In this document: positions 33,676 to 43,702 of the stretch, piece by piece
Position numbering within the stretch: position 1 is the first letter of the stretch
How the letters are laid out: every line of letters begins with the position of its first letter
Source: Arthrobacter mangrovi
GTDB taxonomy: Bacteria > Actinomycetota > Actinomycetes > Actinomycetales > Micrococcaceae
Direction: 5' to 3'
Length of the DNA stretch: 64,000 bases
Assembly (NCBI RefSeq): GCF_026011795.1
Contig: NZ_BRVS01000005.1
Coordinates: forward strand, 357,512 to 421,511
Program-made: the position numbers and the translations under genes
Notes under the pieces: generated by a model
The model's input: the letters and a program-made list of their open reading frames with translations, nothing else
Told to the model about the DNA's origin: nothing
Databases searched by the model: none

Positions 33676-34286
33676 AAACCATCCGACGCCGCGGCCGGGC
33701 CGCCGCTTGCCTGGCTGCGCTTACCCTCTCGGCGGTAACCGCCTGCTCGGCGCCGCCTGCTCTGACCGACGCAGCGGCCATCACCTTGCAGGAGCAGGCA
33801 GCCGTGGTTCGTGCCGCGGCCGCGTCCGGGGACTACCGGAAAGCCACGGAGGAGCTGGACGGCCTTGCCGATGCGCTTTCCCGGGCCGCCGGCCAAGGAG
33901 ACGTCTCGTTCTCCCGCTACCAGGCCATCGACGCTGCCATCACGCAGCTGGGCGAGGACCTTCATGCAGAGCGGGCGGCTGCGTCCCCGGCATCGCCCGC
34001 GCCGTCACCCGGGGACGAGCCGGCCGGCCCGGAAACGGAGGCTGCGGTGGACGAGAGTCCCTCCGCGCCCCCGCCCTCCGTCCCGGCGCCCGCCCCGATT
34101 GCTCCGGCGCCCGTCCCGCAGGACAGCACTGCGGACCCCGGAACAGCAGAGAAGCCAGGCGCCGGCCCCGGAAAGGGCAACAGCAGCGGGTCCGCGGGCA
34201 ACGGCAATGCGCCCGCCACCGGCAACGGGGAAAACAACGGCAAAGGCCAGGGACATGGAAAGGGCACGAACCCGGGCAAAGACTAG
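33672..34286 (+). CDS. Putative lipoprotein with low-complexity Pro/Gly/Asn tail
   Basis: A 204-residue protein with a lipoprotein signal (TIRRRGRAAACLAAL, then LSAVTAC, cysteine at about 25). A helical segment (about 40-100, AAAASGDYRKATEELDGLADAL) is followed by a Pro/Ser/Ala stretch and a Gly/Asn/Lys tail (GKGNSSGSAGNGNA). The GTG start overlaps the kinase stop (GTGA), so it was translationally coupled to the kinase and is probably its functional partner at the membrane. No domain is recognised. Confidence 0.65.
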   Translation: MKTIRRRGRAAACLAALTLSAVTACSAPPALTDAAAITLQEQAAVVRAAAASGDYRKATEELDGLADALSRAAGQGDVSFSRYQAIDAAITQLGEDLHAERAAASPASPAPSPGDEPAGPETEAAVDESPSAPPPSVPAPAPIAPAPVPQDSTADPGTAEKPGAGPGKGNSSGSAGNGNAPATGNGENNGKGQGHGKGTNPGKD

Positions 34287-34309
34287 GTTCATCCGCCCCT
34301 AGCGGGACA

Positions 34310-34483
34310 TCACCCTTGGATCGCCGGAGGCACTACCAGCACCCGGTGCTGCCCCTCGCAGCGGTATACCGCCAACGTGCCTTCCGGCACCGGGCCTTCC
34401 GCCTCCCATTGGCTGTCGTCGAGTGCCTGCAGGGCCTGGCCGCACTGCGGACAAACGGACGTGCCGCTTGTTCCAAGAGTCAT
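34310..34483 (-). CDS. Small zinc-ribbon-like protein
   Basis: A 57-residue protein with TSVCPQCGQALQALDD near the N-terminus and a second metal-type segment AVYRCEGQHRVLVVP. CPxCG plus a later Cys/His suggests a small zinc ribbon. ATG 34483 follows AAGGAG; an upstream in-frame extension was rejected. The function is unknown. Confidence 0.6.
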   Translation of the reverse strand: MTLGTSGTSVCPQCGQALQALDDSQWEAEGPVPEGTLAVYRCEGQHRVLVVPPAIQG

Positions 34484-34589
34484 GATGCTCCTTCGATGAG
34501 TCAGGACAGCTGGCCCCAACTTACCGGCTCCAACTTGGAGTGCACAGGTGCGGGCCGCCATCAGACCTGTGGGCGGCCCGCTCCAAGGG

Positions 34590-34940
34590 CTATTTCTCGG
34601 CGATCGCCATCGCCGTCGCGAGGTCGCCGTCGTGGCTCATGGACAGGTGCCAGTACTTCACGCCCTTGGCTTCGGACGCCGCCGCGACGGTACCGGTGAA
34701 TTCGGGGTACGGGTCTCCCCCGCCGTCGACCCGGATGGTGCAGTCCTGCCAGTTCATGCCCACCGGTGCACCGATGGCCTTGGCGATCGCCTCCTTGGCC
34801 GCGAAGCGCGCGGCCAAGGAGCGTGTGTTGAGCTTCCGCTCCTCCGGCGTGAACAGGCGGTCCCGCAGTCCGGGCGTGCGCTCCAGCTGCGCCCGGAAGC
34901 GGGACACCTCGACGACGTCGACGCCGATCCCGACGATCAT
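34590..34940 (-). CDS. acpS: Holo-[acyl-carrier-protein] synthase
   Basis: Transfers 4'-phosphopantetheine from CoA to acyl carrier protein. The 116-residue protein shows [20 protein letters not shown] with the Mg-binding aspartate (Asp8), and [16 protein letters not shown] with the catalytic glutamate. The C-terminus, [18 protein letters not shown], fits the family. It follows glmS by 8 nt on the same strand, an arrangement common in Micrococcales. Confidence 0.95.
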   Translation of the reverse strand: MIVGIGVDVVEVSRFRAQLERTPGLRDRLFTPEERKLNTRSLAARFAAKEAIAKAIGAPVGMNWQDCTIRVDGGGDPYPEFTGTVAAASEAKGVKYWHLSMSHDGDLATAMAIAEK

Positions 34941-34948
34941 TGCTTCGC

Positions 34949-36865
34949 TTACTCGACGGTGACGGACTTGGCGAGGTTGCGCGGCTGGTCGACGTCGTAG
35001 CCCTTGGCGGTGGCCAGTTCGCAGGCGAAAATCTGCAGCGGCACCGTGGCCAGCAGCGGCGCGAGCAGGGTCGGCGTCTCCGGGATGTAGAAGACGTGCT
35101 CGGCGTAGGCCTTGACCGCCTCGTCGCCCTGTTCGGCGATCACGATGGTGTTGGCGCCGCGGGCCCGGATCTCCTGGATGTTGGAGACGACCTTGGAGTG
35201 CAGCGAGTGCCGGCCGCGCGGGGACGGCACGACGACGAACACCGGCTGGCCCTCTTCGATCAGCGCGATCGGGCCGTGCTTAAGCTCGCCGGCGGCGAAG
35301 CCCTCGGCGTGGATGTAGGCGAGCTCCTTGAGCTTCAGCGCGCCTTCCATCGCGACCGGGAAGCCGACGTGGCGGCCCAGGAACAGCACCGACTTGGTCT
35401 CGGCCATCTCGCGGGCGAGCTTCTTGATCTGGTCCGCGTTGTCCAGCACGGACTGGATCTTCGCCGGGATCGCGCCCAGGTCGGAGAGGATGTCGCGGAT
35501 CTCGCCCTGGAACTTGATGCCGCGCAGCTGCGCCAGGTACAGGCCCAGCAGGTAGGCGGCGGTGATCTGCGCCAGGAACGCCTTGGTGGAGGCGACGGCG
35601 ATTTCCGGGCCGGCGTGCGTGTAGAGCACGGCGTCGGATTCACGCGGGATGGTGGAGCCGTTGGTGTTGCAGATCGCCAGCGTCTTGGCGCCCTGCTCCT
35701 TCGCGTAGCGCACGGCCATCAGGGTGTCCATGGTCTCGCCGGACTGCGAGATGGACACGATCAGGGTGTTCGCGTCCACGATCGGGTCCCGGTAGCGGAA
35801 CTCGTGGCTCAGCTCGACCTCGGTCGGGATCCGGACCCAGTGCTCGATCGCGTACTTGGCCACCTGCCCGGCGTAGGCGGAGGTGCCGCAGGCCAGGACG
35901 ATGATCTTGTTGACGTTCTTCAGCAGCTCCGGGTCGATCCGGATCTCGTCCAGCGTCAGCCGGCCGGCCGCGTCCGCGCGGCCCAGCAGCGTATCGCCGA
36001 CGGCGGCGGGCTGGTCGTTGATCTCCTTCTCCATGAAGGAGGGGTAGCCGCCCTTTTCCGCGGCAGCCGCGTCCCAGTTGACCTCGAACTCGGTGCCCTG
36101 CGCCGGATTGCCGTGGAAGTCGGTGATCTCGAAGCTGTCCGGGGTGATCGAGACGATCTGGTCCTGGCCCAGTTCCACCGCGCGGCGGGTGAAGTCGATG
36201 AACCCGGAGACGTCCGAGCCCAGGAAGTTCTCGTTCTCGCCCAGGCCGACCACGAGCGGGGAGTTGCGGCGGGCGGCGACGACGACGTCCGGCTGCTCGC
36301 GGTGGATGGCCAGCAGCGTGAACGCACCCTCCAGCTTCTGGCAGGCCAGCTGCATCGCCTTGGCCAGCGACGGCTCGCCCTTGGCGGCGAGCGCGCGGTA
36401 GATGTCGCCCAGCAGCACCGCGGCAACCTCGGTGTCCGTCTCCGAGCGGAAGGTGTGGCCCTTGGCCGTCAGCGACGCCTTGATCTCGGCGAAATTCTCG
36501 ATGATGCCGTTGTGGATCACGGCCAGCTGGTCATCGTCGGCCAGGTGCGGGTGCGCGTTCTGGTCCGTCGGCCCGCCGTGCGTGGCCCAGCGGGTGTGGC
36601 CGATGCCGGTCAGCGACTGCGGCAGCGGCCGCGCCTCGAGCTCCTCGATGAGGTTGCTCAGCTTGCCGGACTTCTTGCGGGACTCGATGCCGCCGTCCGC
36701 GATAACCGCCACGCCGGCAGAGTCATAGCCGCGGTACTCCAGGCGGCGCAGCCCCTCCAGCACCACGTCCAGGGCGCCGTGGCTGTCAATACCGGGGGCC
36801 AGATCCGAGCCGCCATCAGCGACCAGAACGTCGCGGCGGCCTACATAACCTACGATTCCACACAT
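34949..36865 (-). CDS. glmS: Glutamine--fructose-6-phosphate aminotransferase (isomerizing)
   Basis: Makes glucosamine-6-phosphate, the first step to UDP-GlcNAc. The N-terminal glutaminase begins MCGIVGYVG with the nucleophile Cys2 and has [15 protein letters not shown] and [18 protein letters not shown]. Two SIS domains follow ([32 protein letters not shown]). The C-terminus [15 protein letters not shown] is typical. The 638-residue length is slightly above average because of a short insert after the first 20 residues ([18 protein letters not shown]). The start is fixed by Cys2. TAGGCT lies 7 nt before the ATG, suggesting leaderless transcription. Confidence 0.96.
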   Translation of the reverse strand: MCGIVGYVGRRDVLVADGGSDLAPGIDSHGALDVVLEGLRRLEYRGYDSAGVAVIADGGIESRKKSGKLSNLIEELEARPLPQSLTGIGHTRWATHGGPTDQNAHPHLADDDQLAVIHNGIIENFAEIKASLTAKGHTFRSETDTEVAAVLLGDIYRALAAKGEPSLAKAMQLACQKLEGAFTLLAIHREQPDVVVAARRNSPLVVGLGENENFLGSDVSGFIDFTRRAVELGQDQIVSITPDSFEITDFHGNPAQGTEFEVNWDAAAAEKGGYPSFMEKEINDQPAAVGDTLLGRADAAGRLTLDEIRIDPELLKNVNKIIVLACGTSAYAGQVAKYAIEHWVRIPTEVELSHEFRYRDPIVDANTLIVSISQSGETMDTLMAVRYAKEQGAKTLAICNTNGSTIPRESDAVLYTHAGPEIAVASTKAFLAQITAAYLLGLYLAQLRGIKFQGEIRDILSDLGAIPAKIQSVLDNADQIKKLAREMAETKSVLFLGRHVGFPVAMEGALKLKELAYIHAEGFAAGELKHGPIALIEEGQPVFVVVPSPRGRHSLHSKVVSNIQEIRARGANTIVIAEQGDEAVKAYAEHVFYIPETPTLLAPLLATVPLQIFACELATAKGYDVDQPRNLAKSVTVE

Positions 36866-36978
36866 GGCACCAAGCCTACCTGCTGCCGCCGCCACCCACG
36901 CGGGAGGCCCGCGCGCAGGGGCGCCGCGCCGCCGTCGCCGTTTTGGGTAATGCCCGGGCCAGCAGGCACAATTCTTAG

Positions 36979-37956
36979 GTGATTGATGACGCACCGAAGG
37001 CAGCGCCGTCGAACGGTGAGAGCAACGTCACACCCTTCGTCGAGCTGGACCGCCAGACTTGGTCGCGCCTCTCGAACGAGATCGAGCAGCCGCTGAACCA
37101 CGACGACGTCGAACGGCTCCGCGGCCTCGGCGAACAGCTGGACATGAACGAGGTCCGCGAGGTCTACCTGCCGCTGTCCCGGCTGCTCAACCTCTATGTC
37201 GGCGCCGCCGGAGAGCTGCACAAGGCCACCACCACCTTCCTCGGCGAGCAGACCCGCCGCGTGCCCTTCGTCATCGGCGTCGCCGGCTCGGTGGCGGTCG
37301 GCAAATCCACCACCGCCCGCGTGCTGCGCGAGATGCTGCGCCGCTGGGAAGGCACGCCGAACGTGGAGCTGGTGACCACCGACGGCTTCCTCTACCCGAA
37401 CGAGGAACTCCTCCGCCGCGGCCTCATGGAGCGCAAGGGCTTCCCCGAGTCCTACAACCGCCGCGCGCTGCTCCGTTTCGTCAGCGAGGTCAAGTCCGGC
37501 GCCGAGGAAGTCCGCGCGCCGTACTACTCGCACCTGACCTACAACATCGTGCCCGGCAGGGAGATCGTGGTCCGCCGGCCGGACGTGCTGATCGTCGAGG
37601 GCCTGAACGTGCTGCAGCCGGCGCGGCCCCGCGCGGACGGCCGGTCCGGCCTGGCCCTGAGCGACTTCTTCGACTTCTCCATCTACGTTGACGCGAAGAC
37701 CTCCTACATCGAAGAGTGGTATGTGACGCGTTTCCAGAAACTGCGCAGCTCCGCGTTCGCCGACCCCGAGTCCTACTTCCACCGCTATGCCTCGCTCACG
37801 GACGAGGAGGCGCGCGAGACCGCGCTGGGCATCTGGCACCGGATCAACGAGCCGAACCTCGAGCAGAACGTGCTGCCCACCCGCGGCCGGGCGCAGCTGG
37901 TGCTGACCAAAGACGCGGACCATTCGGTCCGCCGGATGCTGCTGCGGAAGACCTGA
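36979..37956 (+). CDS. coaA: Type I pantothenate kinase
   Basis: Phosphorylates pantothenate in the first step of CoA synthesis. The 325-residue protein has the P-loop [17 protein letters not shown] (about 96-112), then [17 protein letters not shown] and [28 protein letters not shown] text ([26 protein letters not shown]), as in bacterial CoaA. It is divergent from glmS. GTG 36979 has no obvious RBS and sits 6 nt after CACAAT, a weak -10. Confidence 0.95.
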   Translation: MIDDAPKAAPSNGESNVTPFVELDRQTWSRLSNEIEQPLNHDDVERLRGLGEQLDMNEVREVYLPLSRLLNLYVGAAGELHKATTTFLGEQTRRVPFVIGVAGSVAVGKSTTARVLREMLRRWEGTPNVELVTTDGFLYPNEELLRRGLMERKGFPESYNRRALLRFVSEVKSGAEEVRAPYYSHLTYNIVPGREIVVRRPDVLIVEGLNVLQPARPRADGRSGLALSDFFDFSIYVDAKTSYIEEWYVTRFQKLRSSAFADPESYFHRYASLTDEEARETALGIWHRINEPNLEQNVLPTRGRAQLVLTKDADHSVRRMLLRKT

Positions 37957-37957
37957 G

Positions 37958-38815
37958 ATGAATGCTGCCAAGCCTGTCCTCCTCGCCGCCCTGCTCGGAC
38001 TGGCCGGCCTGATGGCGGGCTGCACGCCCGCCGAGCCGCCTTCCCCGGGCGGAAGTACGACGGCGGTGTCCCCCGGCGGCACAGCCTCGCCTTCGTCCCC
38101 GGCCAGGGAATCCCCCTCGCAGGGAACAGGGTCCGCAACCACCACCTCGGAGCCGGCGGAGACCTCCGCTCCGGCAACGACCAAGGGACCGGAGACCGAA
38201 GAACCCCGGGCACAGGGCGGGCACGACGACCCGGCGCGCATCGACGTCGTCGTTAATAAACAGCGCCCGCTGCAGCCGCGGGACTACTTCCCCGCCGACC
38301 TGGCGACTCCCGCGCTCACCGCGGGCCCGGGCGGGGACGGCACCCAGCTGCGGGCCGCCGCGGCCGAAGCCGCCGAGCGGATGTTCGCCGCCGCGGCCGC
38401 CGACGGCGCCCCGATGACCGTGCTCAGCGGCTTCCGCTCCTACGAAACCCAGGTCTCGACCTACCAGCACTGGGTCGACGTCAACGGGAAGGCCGGGGCT
38501 GACCGCGTCTCGGCCCGGCCCGGCTTCTCCGAGCACCAGACCGGCCTGTCCCTGGACATCGGCGACTCCTCCGGCTCCTGCCGCCTCGAGGCCTGCTTCG
38601 CTGACACCCCGGCCGGCGCCTGGGCGGCACGGAACGCGCACCGCTTCGGCTTCGTGGTCCGCTACCAGCCCGGCCAGGAGTCCGTTACCGGCTACTCCCC
38701 CGAGCCGTGGCACCTGCGCTACATCGGGACCAGGGACGCCGGCGCAATGTTCGGCAGCGGCACGAAGGCGCTCGAAACCTACTACGGACTGCCCCCCGCG
38801 CCGGATTACCGCTGA
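37958..38815 (+). CDS. VanY-type D-alanyl-D-alanine carboxypeptidase lipoprotein (M15B)
   Basis: Extracellular peptidoglycan carboxypeptidase of 285 residues. Lipoprotein signal LLGLAGLMAGC with cysteine at about 22, a Ser/Thr/Pro-rich linker to about residue 85, then the M15B domain: TVLSGFRSYETQVSTYQHW, SARPGFSEHQTGLSLDIGD (His and Asp zinc ligands) and SPEPWHLRYIG (catalytic Glu and zinc His). It starts one base after the coaA stop, so the two are probably co-transcribed. Confidence 0.9.
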   Translation: MNAAKPVLLAALLGLAGLMAGCTPAEPPSPGGSTTAVSPGGTASPSSPARESPSQGTGSATTTSEPAETSAPATTKGPETEEPRAQGGHDDPARIDVVVNKQRPLQPRDYFPADLATPALTAGPGGDGTQLRAAAAEAAERMFAAAAADGAPMTVLSGFRSYETQVSTYQHWVDVNGKAGADRVSARPGFSEHQTGLSLDIGDSSGSCRLEACFADTPAGAWAARNAHRFGFVVRYQPGQESVTGYSPEPWHLRYIGTRDAGAMFGSGTKALETYYGLPPAPDYR

Positions 38816-38881
38816 ACTGTTCACGGCCCGTTTGCCGTGTTTCTGTCCCGGCCGGTAGGCGCCGCGTGTAGATTGAGCGCC

Positions 38882-39274
38882 ATGCTCAAGGGATTCAGAG
38901 ATTTCATCATGAAGGGCAACGTCATCGACCTTGCCACCGCCGTCATCATCGGCACGGCCTTCAGCGCCGTCGTCAATGCTCTGGTGAAAAACGTCCTGAT
39001 GCCGTTCATCGCCGGCCTTGTCGGCTCCCCCAACTTCGACGACTTCGCGGTCTGGAACTTCAACGGCAACCTCGTGCAGTTCGGCGTCCTGCTGACCGCC
39101 ATCGTCAATTTCCTGCTGATTGCCGCCGCGGTCTACTTCATCATCATCGTTCCGATGAACCACATCATCGAGCGCCGCAACCGCCTGCTGGGCATCACCC
39201 CGGAAGCCGAGACCGTGGATCCGCAGATCGCGCTGCTGACCGAAATCCGCGACTCCCTGCGCACCCGCCAGTAG
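38882..39274 (+). CDS. mscL: Large-conductance mechanosensitive channel
   Basis: A 130-residue channel that opens under hypo-osmotic membrane tension. It starts MLKGFRDFIMKGNVIDLATA, with TM1 (AVIIGTAFSAVVNALVKNVL) and TM2 (LTAIVNFLLIAAAVYFIIIV), and ends with the cytoplasmic helix PQIALLTEIRDSLRTR. TAGATT lies 7 nt before the ATG with no RBS, consistent with a leaderless mRNA. Confidence 0.95.
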   Translation: MLKGFRDFIMKGNVIDLATAVIIGTAFSAVVNALVKNVLMPFIAGLVGSPNFDDFAVWNFNGNLVQFGVLLTAIVNFLLIAAAVYFIIIVPMNHIIERRNRLLGITPEAETVDPQIALLTEIRDSLRTRQ

Positions 39275-39302
39275 CCGGCGGCAGCCAACCTCCTCAACGT
39301 CC

Positions 39303-39333
39303 GGAGGCCCTCCCGAAGCACGGGAGGGCCTCC
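39303..39333. terminator. Bidirectional terminator between mscL and the dicarboxylate carrier gene
   Basis: A perfect 13-bp stem, GGAGGCCCTCCCG (39303-39315) and CGGGAGGGCCTCC (39321-39333), with a 5-nt AAGCA loop, between two convergent genes. Confidence 0.8.
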
Positions 39334-39365
39334 AATTGTCTAGCCGCCCATGGTTTCCGGCCCGG

Positions 39366-40832
39366 CTAGAGCTCCCGCTCCCGGCGCGGCGTTCCGCCGG
39401 TCGGCGTCCCCGCGCCGGGAGCGCCCGCCCCGGTGGCCCCCGTCTCGGCGGCGTCCGTCGCGGCCGAACCGACGACGGCCTCTTCCCGCGGCGCAACGTA
39501 GCCGTGGTCCTCGTTCATCGTGGTCTCGTCGAACGGGTCCTGACCGGAGAGCACGCGCTCGGCCTGGTCCTTGTCGAACTCGTGGGTCCATTGGCCGATC
39601 AGCACCGTCGCGACGGCGTTGCCGGTGAAGTTGGTCAGCGCCCGGGCCTCCGACATGAAGCGGTCGATGCCGACGATCAGCCCGACGCCCTCGACCAGGT
39701 CCGGCCGGTGCGACTGCAGGCCCGCCGCCAGCGTTGCCAGGCCCGCGCCGCTGACGCCGGCGGCTCCCTTGGACGCGATGATCATGAACACCAGCAGCGA
39801 GATCTGCTCCCCGAGGGACAGCGGCTTGCCCATCGCCTCGGCCACGAACAGCGCCGCCATCGTCAGGTAGATGGCCGTGCCGTCCAGGTTGAAGGAGTAG
39901 CCGGTGGGGACGGTAATGCCGACCACGGAGCGGTCCACGCCAATGTGGTCCATCTTGGCGATCAGCCGCGGCAGGGCCGCCTCGGACGACGAGGTCGAGA
40001 CGATCAGCAGGTACTCGCGGGCCAGGTAGCGCATCAGCCGGAAGATATTCAGGCCCGCGACGAGCTTCAGGATCGGCCCCAGGACCAGGACGATGAAGAG
40101 AATGCAGGTGATATAGAAGGCCACCATCAGGGTGCCCAGGCTGACGATCGCCTGGAAGCCGGTTTCGCCGACCACCGCGGCGATCGCTCCGAACGCGCCG
40201 ATCGGAGCCAGCCACATGATCATGATCAGGATCCTGAAGACCAGCGCCTGGATGTAGCTGACCGCCTGCAGGATCGGCACGCCGGTCCGCCCCATCTTCT
40301 GCAGCGCGAACCCCACGAGCAGCGCGATGAACAGCGTCTGCAGGATGTTGCCCTCGGTCAGTGCGGAGAGCATCGACGTCGGAATGATCCCCAGGACGAA
40401 GTCGACGGTGCCGGCCTCCCCCTCGGCCTCCGGGGCCTCGACGCTCCCGCTGGAGATGTTCAGGCCCTCGCCCGGCTGGATGATGTTGCCCACCACCAGC
40501 CCGATGGCCAGCGCGAAGGTGGACATGACCAGGAAGTAGCCGAGCGCCAGGCCGCCGACCTTGCCGACCGTCGCCGCCTTGGCGATGGAACCGACGCCGA
40601 GCACGATGGTGCAGAAGATGATCGGCGCGATCATCATCTTGATCAGCGCGATGAACCCGGTACCCAGCGGTTTGAGCGCCACGGCGACCTCCGGCGCCAC
40701 GAAACCGAGGATGGCGCCGAGGACCACCGCGACGATCACGGCGATGTACAGAAAGTGCGTGCGGTCCTTTTTCTTGGCGGGCGCCCCGGCCGGTGCGGTC
40801 TGTTCCGGGGGAAGCTGGTGCGAGGAAGACAT
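39366..40832 (-). CDS. dctA: Dicarboxylate/amino acid:cation symporter (DctA/GltP family)
   Basis: A 488-residue DAACS-family carrier for C4-dicarboxylates or glutamate. Family motifs are STSSSEAALPRLI (serine-rich hairpin loop), GYSFNLDGTAIYLTMAALF, IASKGAAGVSGAG and NFTGNAVATVL. About eight TM helices and a 55-residue disordered Glu/Ala/Gly tail. ATG 40832 follows AAGGAG at 7 nt. The SKGAAGVSG variant leans to DctA, but the substrate cannot be settled from sequence. Confidence 0.88.
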   Translation of the reverse strand: MSSSHQLPPEQTAPAGAPAKKKDRTHFLYIAVIVAVVLGAILGFVAPEVAVALKPLGTGFIALIKMMIAPIIFCTIVLGVGSIAKAATVGKVGGLALGYFLVMSTFALAIGLVVGNIIQPGEGLNISSGSVEAPEAEGEAGTVDFVLGIIPTSMLSALTEGNILQTLFIALLVGFALQKMGRTGVPILQAVSYIQALVFRILIMIMWLAPIGAFGAIAAVVGETGFQAIVSLGTLMVAFYITCILFIVLVLGPILKLVAGLNIFRLMRYLAREYLLIVSTSSSEAALPRLIAKMDHIGVDRSVVGITVPTGYSFNLDGTAIYLTMAALFVAEAMGKPLSLGEQISLLVFMIIASKGAAGVSGAGLATLAAGLQSHRPDLVEGVGLIVGIDRFMSEARALTNFTGNAVATVLIGQWTHEFDKDQAERVLSGQDPFDETTMNEDHGYVAPREEAVVGSAATDAAETGATGAGAPGAGTPTGGTPRREREL

Positions 40833-41022
40833 TGCAGACTCCTTTGTCAGAACTGGTCCTGCCTGCTCCTCCAAATGTCCCACCGGGGACGGGCCAGCAC
40901 CATAGAAGTTCCCGATTCTGTGTCCTCTGCGCCTGTCTGGCACGGCGCCGCGCGGGTAGAATGGGCCGCATCACCAGGGGCCCGCCTCGGTGACTCCTGG
41001 TCCGATCCGGACGGAGATCCCC

Positions 41023-42003
41023 GTGCACCCCCAACCAGCCCCTCGTTCCGCATTGCGCCCGCCCCTCGGCCGTACCGCCGCAGGCCTGCTGGGTGCAGCC
41101 GCGCTCCTCGTATCAGCCGGTTCCGCGCCGGCCTTTTCCACTAGCGACGACGACCGCTCCGAGGTCATCAAGCTCCCCGGGGCGTCCTCGGCCGAAGGCA
41201 TCGCCGCCGACGACGACGGCGCGTTCTACGCCGGCGACCTGTTCAAAGGCGACATCTTCCTCGGCGACCTCGATGAAGGAACCGCGGAGCAGTTCATCGA
41301 CGCGCCCGCCGGCAGGATGGCGCTCGGCATGGACCTCGACACCCGCAGCGGCACCCTCGCCGTGGCTGGCGGGGCCGCCGGGGACGCCTACTTCTACGAC
41401 GTCGACGACGGCGACACGACCGCGACCGTGGCCCTCACCAAGGACGCCAACGCCTTCATCAACGACGTCATCTTCACCGGCGGCGGCGCGTGGTTCACCA
41501 ACTCGGTCAAGGGCGAGCTGTACTTCGTCCCCGTGGACAGCGACGGCGACGTCGGGGAGGTCGAAACCCTCGCCCTGAGCGGGCCCGCCGCAAAAATCAC
41601 CGGCGACTTCAACCTCAACGGCATCGCCGCCACCGACGACGATGACACCCTGATCGTCGCCCACACCGCCAACAAGGCCGTCTACACCGTGGACACCGAC
41701 GACGGCGAAAGCCAGGTCATCGCGGGCGTCAAGGTTCCGTACGTGGACGGCATCGAACTGGACGGCCGGAACCTCTGGACCGTGCAGAACTTCGACAACA
41801 AGATCACCCGCTGGCGCCTCGACTCCGACCTCGAGAGCGGCAAGCTCAGGGACACCATCACCGACAAGGCCTTCCAGGTCCCGACCACGGCCGCCCTCGT
41901 CGGCGACCAGCTGCTGGCCGTCAACGCCAAGTTCGATACCGGCATCCCGCCCAAGGCCAAGGAGTTCGAAGTGGTCGTCGTCGACGCCTACGGCAACGAC
42001 TAG
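41023..42003 (+). CDS. Secreted acidic beta-propeller-like (SMP-30/gluconolactonase-like) protein
   Basis: A 326-residue exported protein with a signal peptide (LGRTAAGLLGAAALLVSAG, cleavage near SAPAFS). The mature part is very rich in Asp and in strand-turn repeats, for example AEGIAADDDGAFYAGDLFKG, DVIFTGGGAWFTNS and VDGIELDGRNLWTVQNFDN, which look like blades of an SMP-30/NHL-like propeller. GTG 41023 was preferred to GTG 40990 because GGAGAT lies just upstream. Enzymatic activity cannot be stated. Confidence 0.75.
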   Translation: MHPQPAPRSALRPPLGRTAAGLLGAAALLVSAGSAPAFSTSDDDRSEVIKLPGASSAEGIAADDDGAFYAGDLFKGDIFLGDLDEGTAEQFIDAPAGRMALGMDLDTRSGTLAVAGGAAGDAYFYDVDDGDTTATVALTKDANAFINDVIFTGGGAWFTNSVKGELYFVPVDSDGDVGEVETLALSGPAAKITGDFNLNGIAATDDDDTLIVAHTANKAVYTVDTDDGESQVIAGVKVPYVDGIELDGRNLWTVQNFDNKITRWRLDSDLESGKLRDTITDKAFQVPTTAALVGDQLLAVNAKFDTGIPPKAKEFEVVVVDAYGND

Positions 42004-42008
42004 CCAGG

Positions 42009-42051
42009 AAAGCGCCGGTCAGCCGGCCGCGGTCTCGGCGGCCGGCGCTTT
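42009..42051. terminator. Terminator hairpin between the propeller gene and glmM
   Basis: AAAGCGCCGG (42009-42018) pairs with CCGGCGCTTT (42042-42051), with inner complementary CCGGCC/GGCCGG text. It overlaps the last codons of glmM and lies just after the convergent plus-strand stop. Confidence 0.5.
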
Positions 42052-43395
42052 GAGGGCGAGGTGCCGCTTGACGGCGTCGGCGAGGCGTTCCGCGACGGCC
42101 TGGGCGGTGTCCATGTCCGCGGCTTCGACCATCACGCGGACTACGGGCTCGGTGCCGGAGGGGCGCAGCAGCACGCGGCCGGTCTCGCCGAGCTCGCGGG
42201 ATGCTTCCTCGACGGCGAGCTGCAGGTCGACGTTAGTCTTCACTGCGGCCTTGTCCACGCCCTTGACGTTGATCAGCACCTGCGGCAGCCGGTTCATCGC
42301 CTTGGCCAGCTCCGAGAGCGGCCGGCCGGTCTTGGCGATCTGCGCGGCCAGCTGCAGGCCGGTCAGGACGCCGTCGCCGGTGGTGGCGTGGTCGGAGAAG
42401 ATCACGTGGCCGGACTGCTCCCCGCCCAACGAGTAGCCGTTGGCGCGCATGCTCTCAAGCACGTAGCGGTCCCCCACCGCGGTCTCTTCGATCCGGATCC
42501 CGGCCTCGCGCAGCGCGAGCTTCATGCCCAGGTTGCTCATCACGGTCGCGACCAGCACGTTGTCCTTGAGCTTGCCCGCGTCCTTCAGGGCCAGGGCGAG
42601 GATGGTCATGATCTGGTCGCCGTCGACCACCGTGCCCTGCTCGTCCACGGCCAGGCAGCGGTCCGCGTCGCCGTCGTGCGCGATGCCAAGGTTCGCGCCG
42701 TGCTTGACCACGGCCTCCTGCAGCTTCTCCAGGTGGGTCGAGCCCACGCCGTCGTTGATGTTCAGCCCGTCCGGCTCCGCGCCGATCACGACGACCTGCG
42801 CGCCCGCGTCCGCGAACACCTGCGGCGAACACCCGCTGGCCGCACCGTGCGCGCAGTCCAGCACGATCTTCAGCCCGTCCAGGCGGGCCGGCAGGGTCTG
42901 CAGCAGATGCACGATGTAGCGGTCCTCGGCGTCGGAGAAACGCTGGATCCGGCCGACCTCCGCACCGGTCGGACGGCGGCGCTCGGCCTTCATCTCCGCC
43001 TCGATCGCATCCTCCACCTCGTCCGGCAGCTTGTGGCCGCCGCGCGCGAAGAACTTGATCCCGTTATCCGGCGCCGGGTTGTGCGACGCGGAGATCATCA
43101 CGCCGAAATCCGCGCCCAGATCCGCCACCAGATAGGCCGCGGCCGGCGTCGGCAGCACGCCGGCGTCGAACACGTCCACCCCGGCACTGGCCAGGCCGGC
43201 CGACACCGCCGCGCTGATGAACTCGCCGCTGGCCCGCGGGTCCCGCGCCACCACGGCCACCGGCCGCCTGCCCGCAGGAACCTGCTCGTGGCCCAGCACC
43301 ACCGCAGCAGCCTGGGAAACCTCCATGGACAGCTCGGCGGTAATCAAACCATTGGCCAAACCGCGGACACCATCGGTACCAAATAATCTAGACAT
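42019..43395 (-). CDS. glmM: Phosphoglucosamine mutase
   Basis: Converts glucosamine-6-phosphate to glucosamine-1-phosphate for UDP-GlcNAc synthesis. The 458-residue protein starts [15 protein letters not shown], has the phosphoserine motif [18 protein letters not shown], the metal loop [13 protein letters not shown], the sugar-binding [19 protein letters not shown] and the phosphate site [22 protein letters not shown] box lies 8 nt before the ATG and there is no clear RBS. Confidence 0.96.
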   Translation of the reverse strand: MSRLFGTDGVRGLANGLITAELSMEVSQAAAVVLGHEQVPAGRRPVAVVARDPRASGEFISAAVSAGLASAGVDVFDAGVLPTPAAAYLVADLGADFGVMISASHNPAPDNGIKFFARGGHKLPDEVEDAIEAEMKAERRRPTGAEVGRIQRFSDAEDRYIVHLLQTLPARLDGLKIVLDCAHGAASGCSPQVFADAGAQVVVIGAEPDGLNINDGVGSTHLEKLQEAVVKHGANLGIAHDGDADRCLAVDEQGTVVDGDQIMTILALALKDAGKLKDNVLVATVMSNLGMKLALREAGIRIEETAVGDRYVLESMRANGYSLGGEQSGHVIFSDHATTGDGVLTGLQLAAQIAKTGRPLSELAKAMNRLPQVLINVKGVDKAAVKTNVDLQLAVEEASRELGETGRVLLRPSGTEPVVRVMVEAADMDTAQAVAERLADAVKRHLALKAPAAETAAG

Positions 43396-43702
43396 CGCTA
43401 GCCATTTTACGGGAGCACGGGCTCGGAAACTGACATGTCCCCTGCCGCCGCGGCGTTTGCACGCTCCAATCCGCACCAGCACGGGACAGTGGTTTGCTAC
43501 ACATAAGGACGCCGCCGCCGTCGTTCGCATCCTGCTGCATGCGGGCGTTCCCCGCCGACCGCCGTCGTCGTTCTCCCCTGCGGGTTGACCGTGTTTACCG
43601 CTGACCCGCCGTCGTTTCCCTGTTAAAGCGGAACACCCCGCCCGGTGGAAATCCACGGGACGGGGTGCCGCTGCAGTCCGGGACGGGCCCGGCGAAGCAG
43701 GT
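43396..43702. other. 307-bp intergenic region between rpsI and glmM
   Basis: It holds the glmM -10 box (43404-43409, TAAAAT) at one end and the rpsI terminator (43634-43667) at the other. The middle shows only GC-rich text with repeated CCGCCGTCGT-like words. No gene was seen. Confidence 0.6.
43634..43667 (-). terminator. Terminator after rplM-rpsI
   Basis: Arms 43634-43648 and 43653-43667 (CACCCCG core) pair at 13 of 15 positions around a 4-nt AAAT loop, 35 bp beyond the rpsI stop. Confidence 0.65.

Noticed and set aside
34940..36982. 680-codon plus-strand frame opposite glmS
   Set aside because: Antisense shadow of glmS, with low-complexity Val/Arg/Gln/Gly composition.
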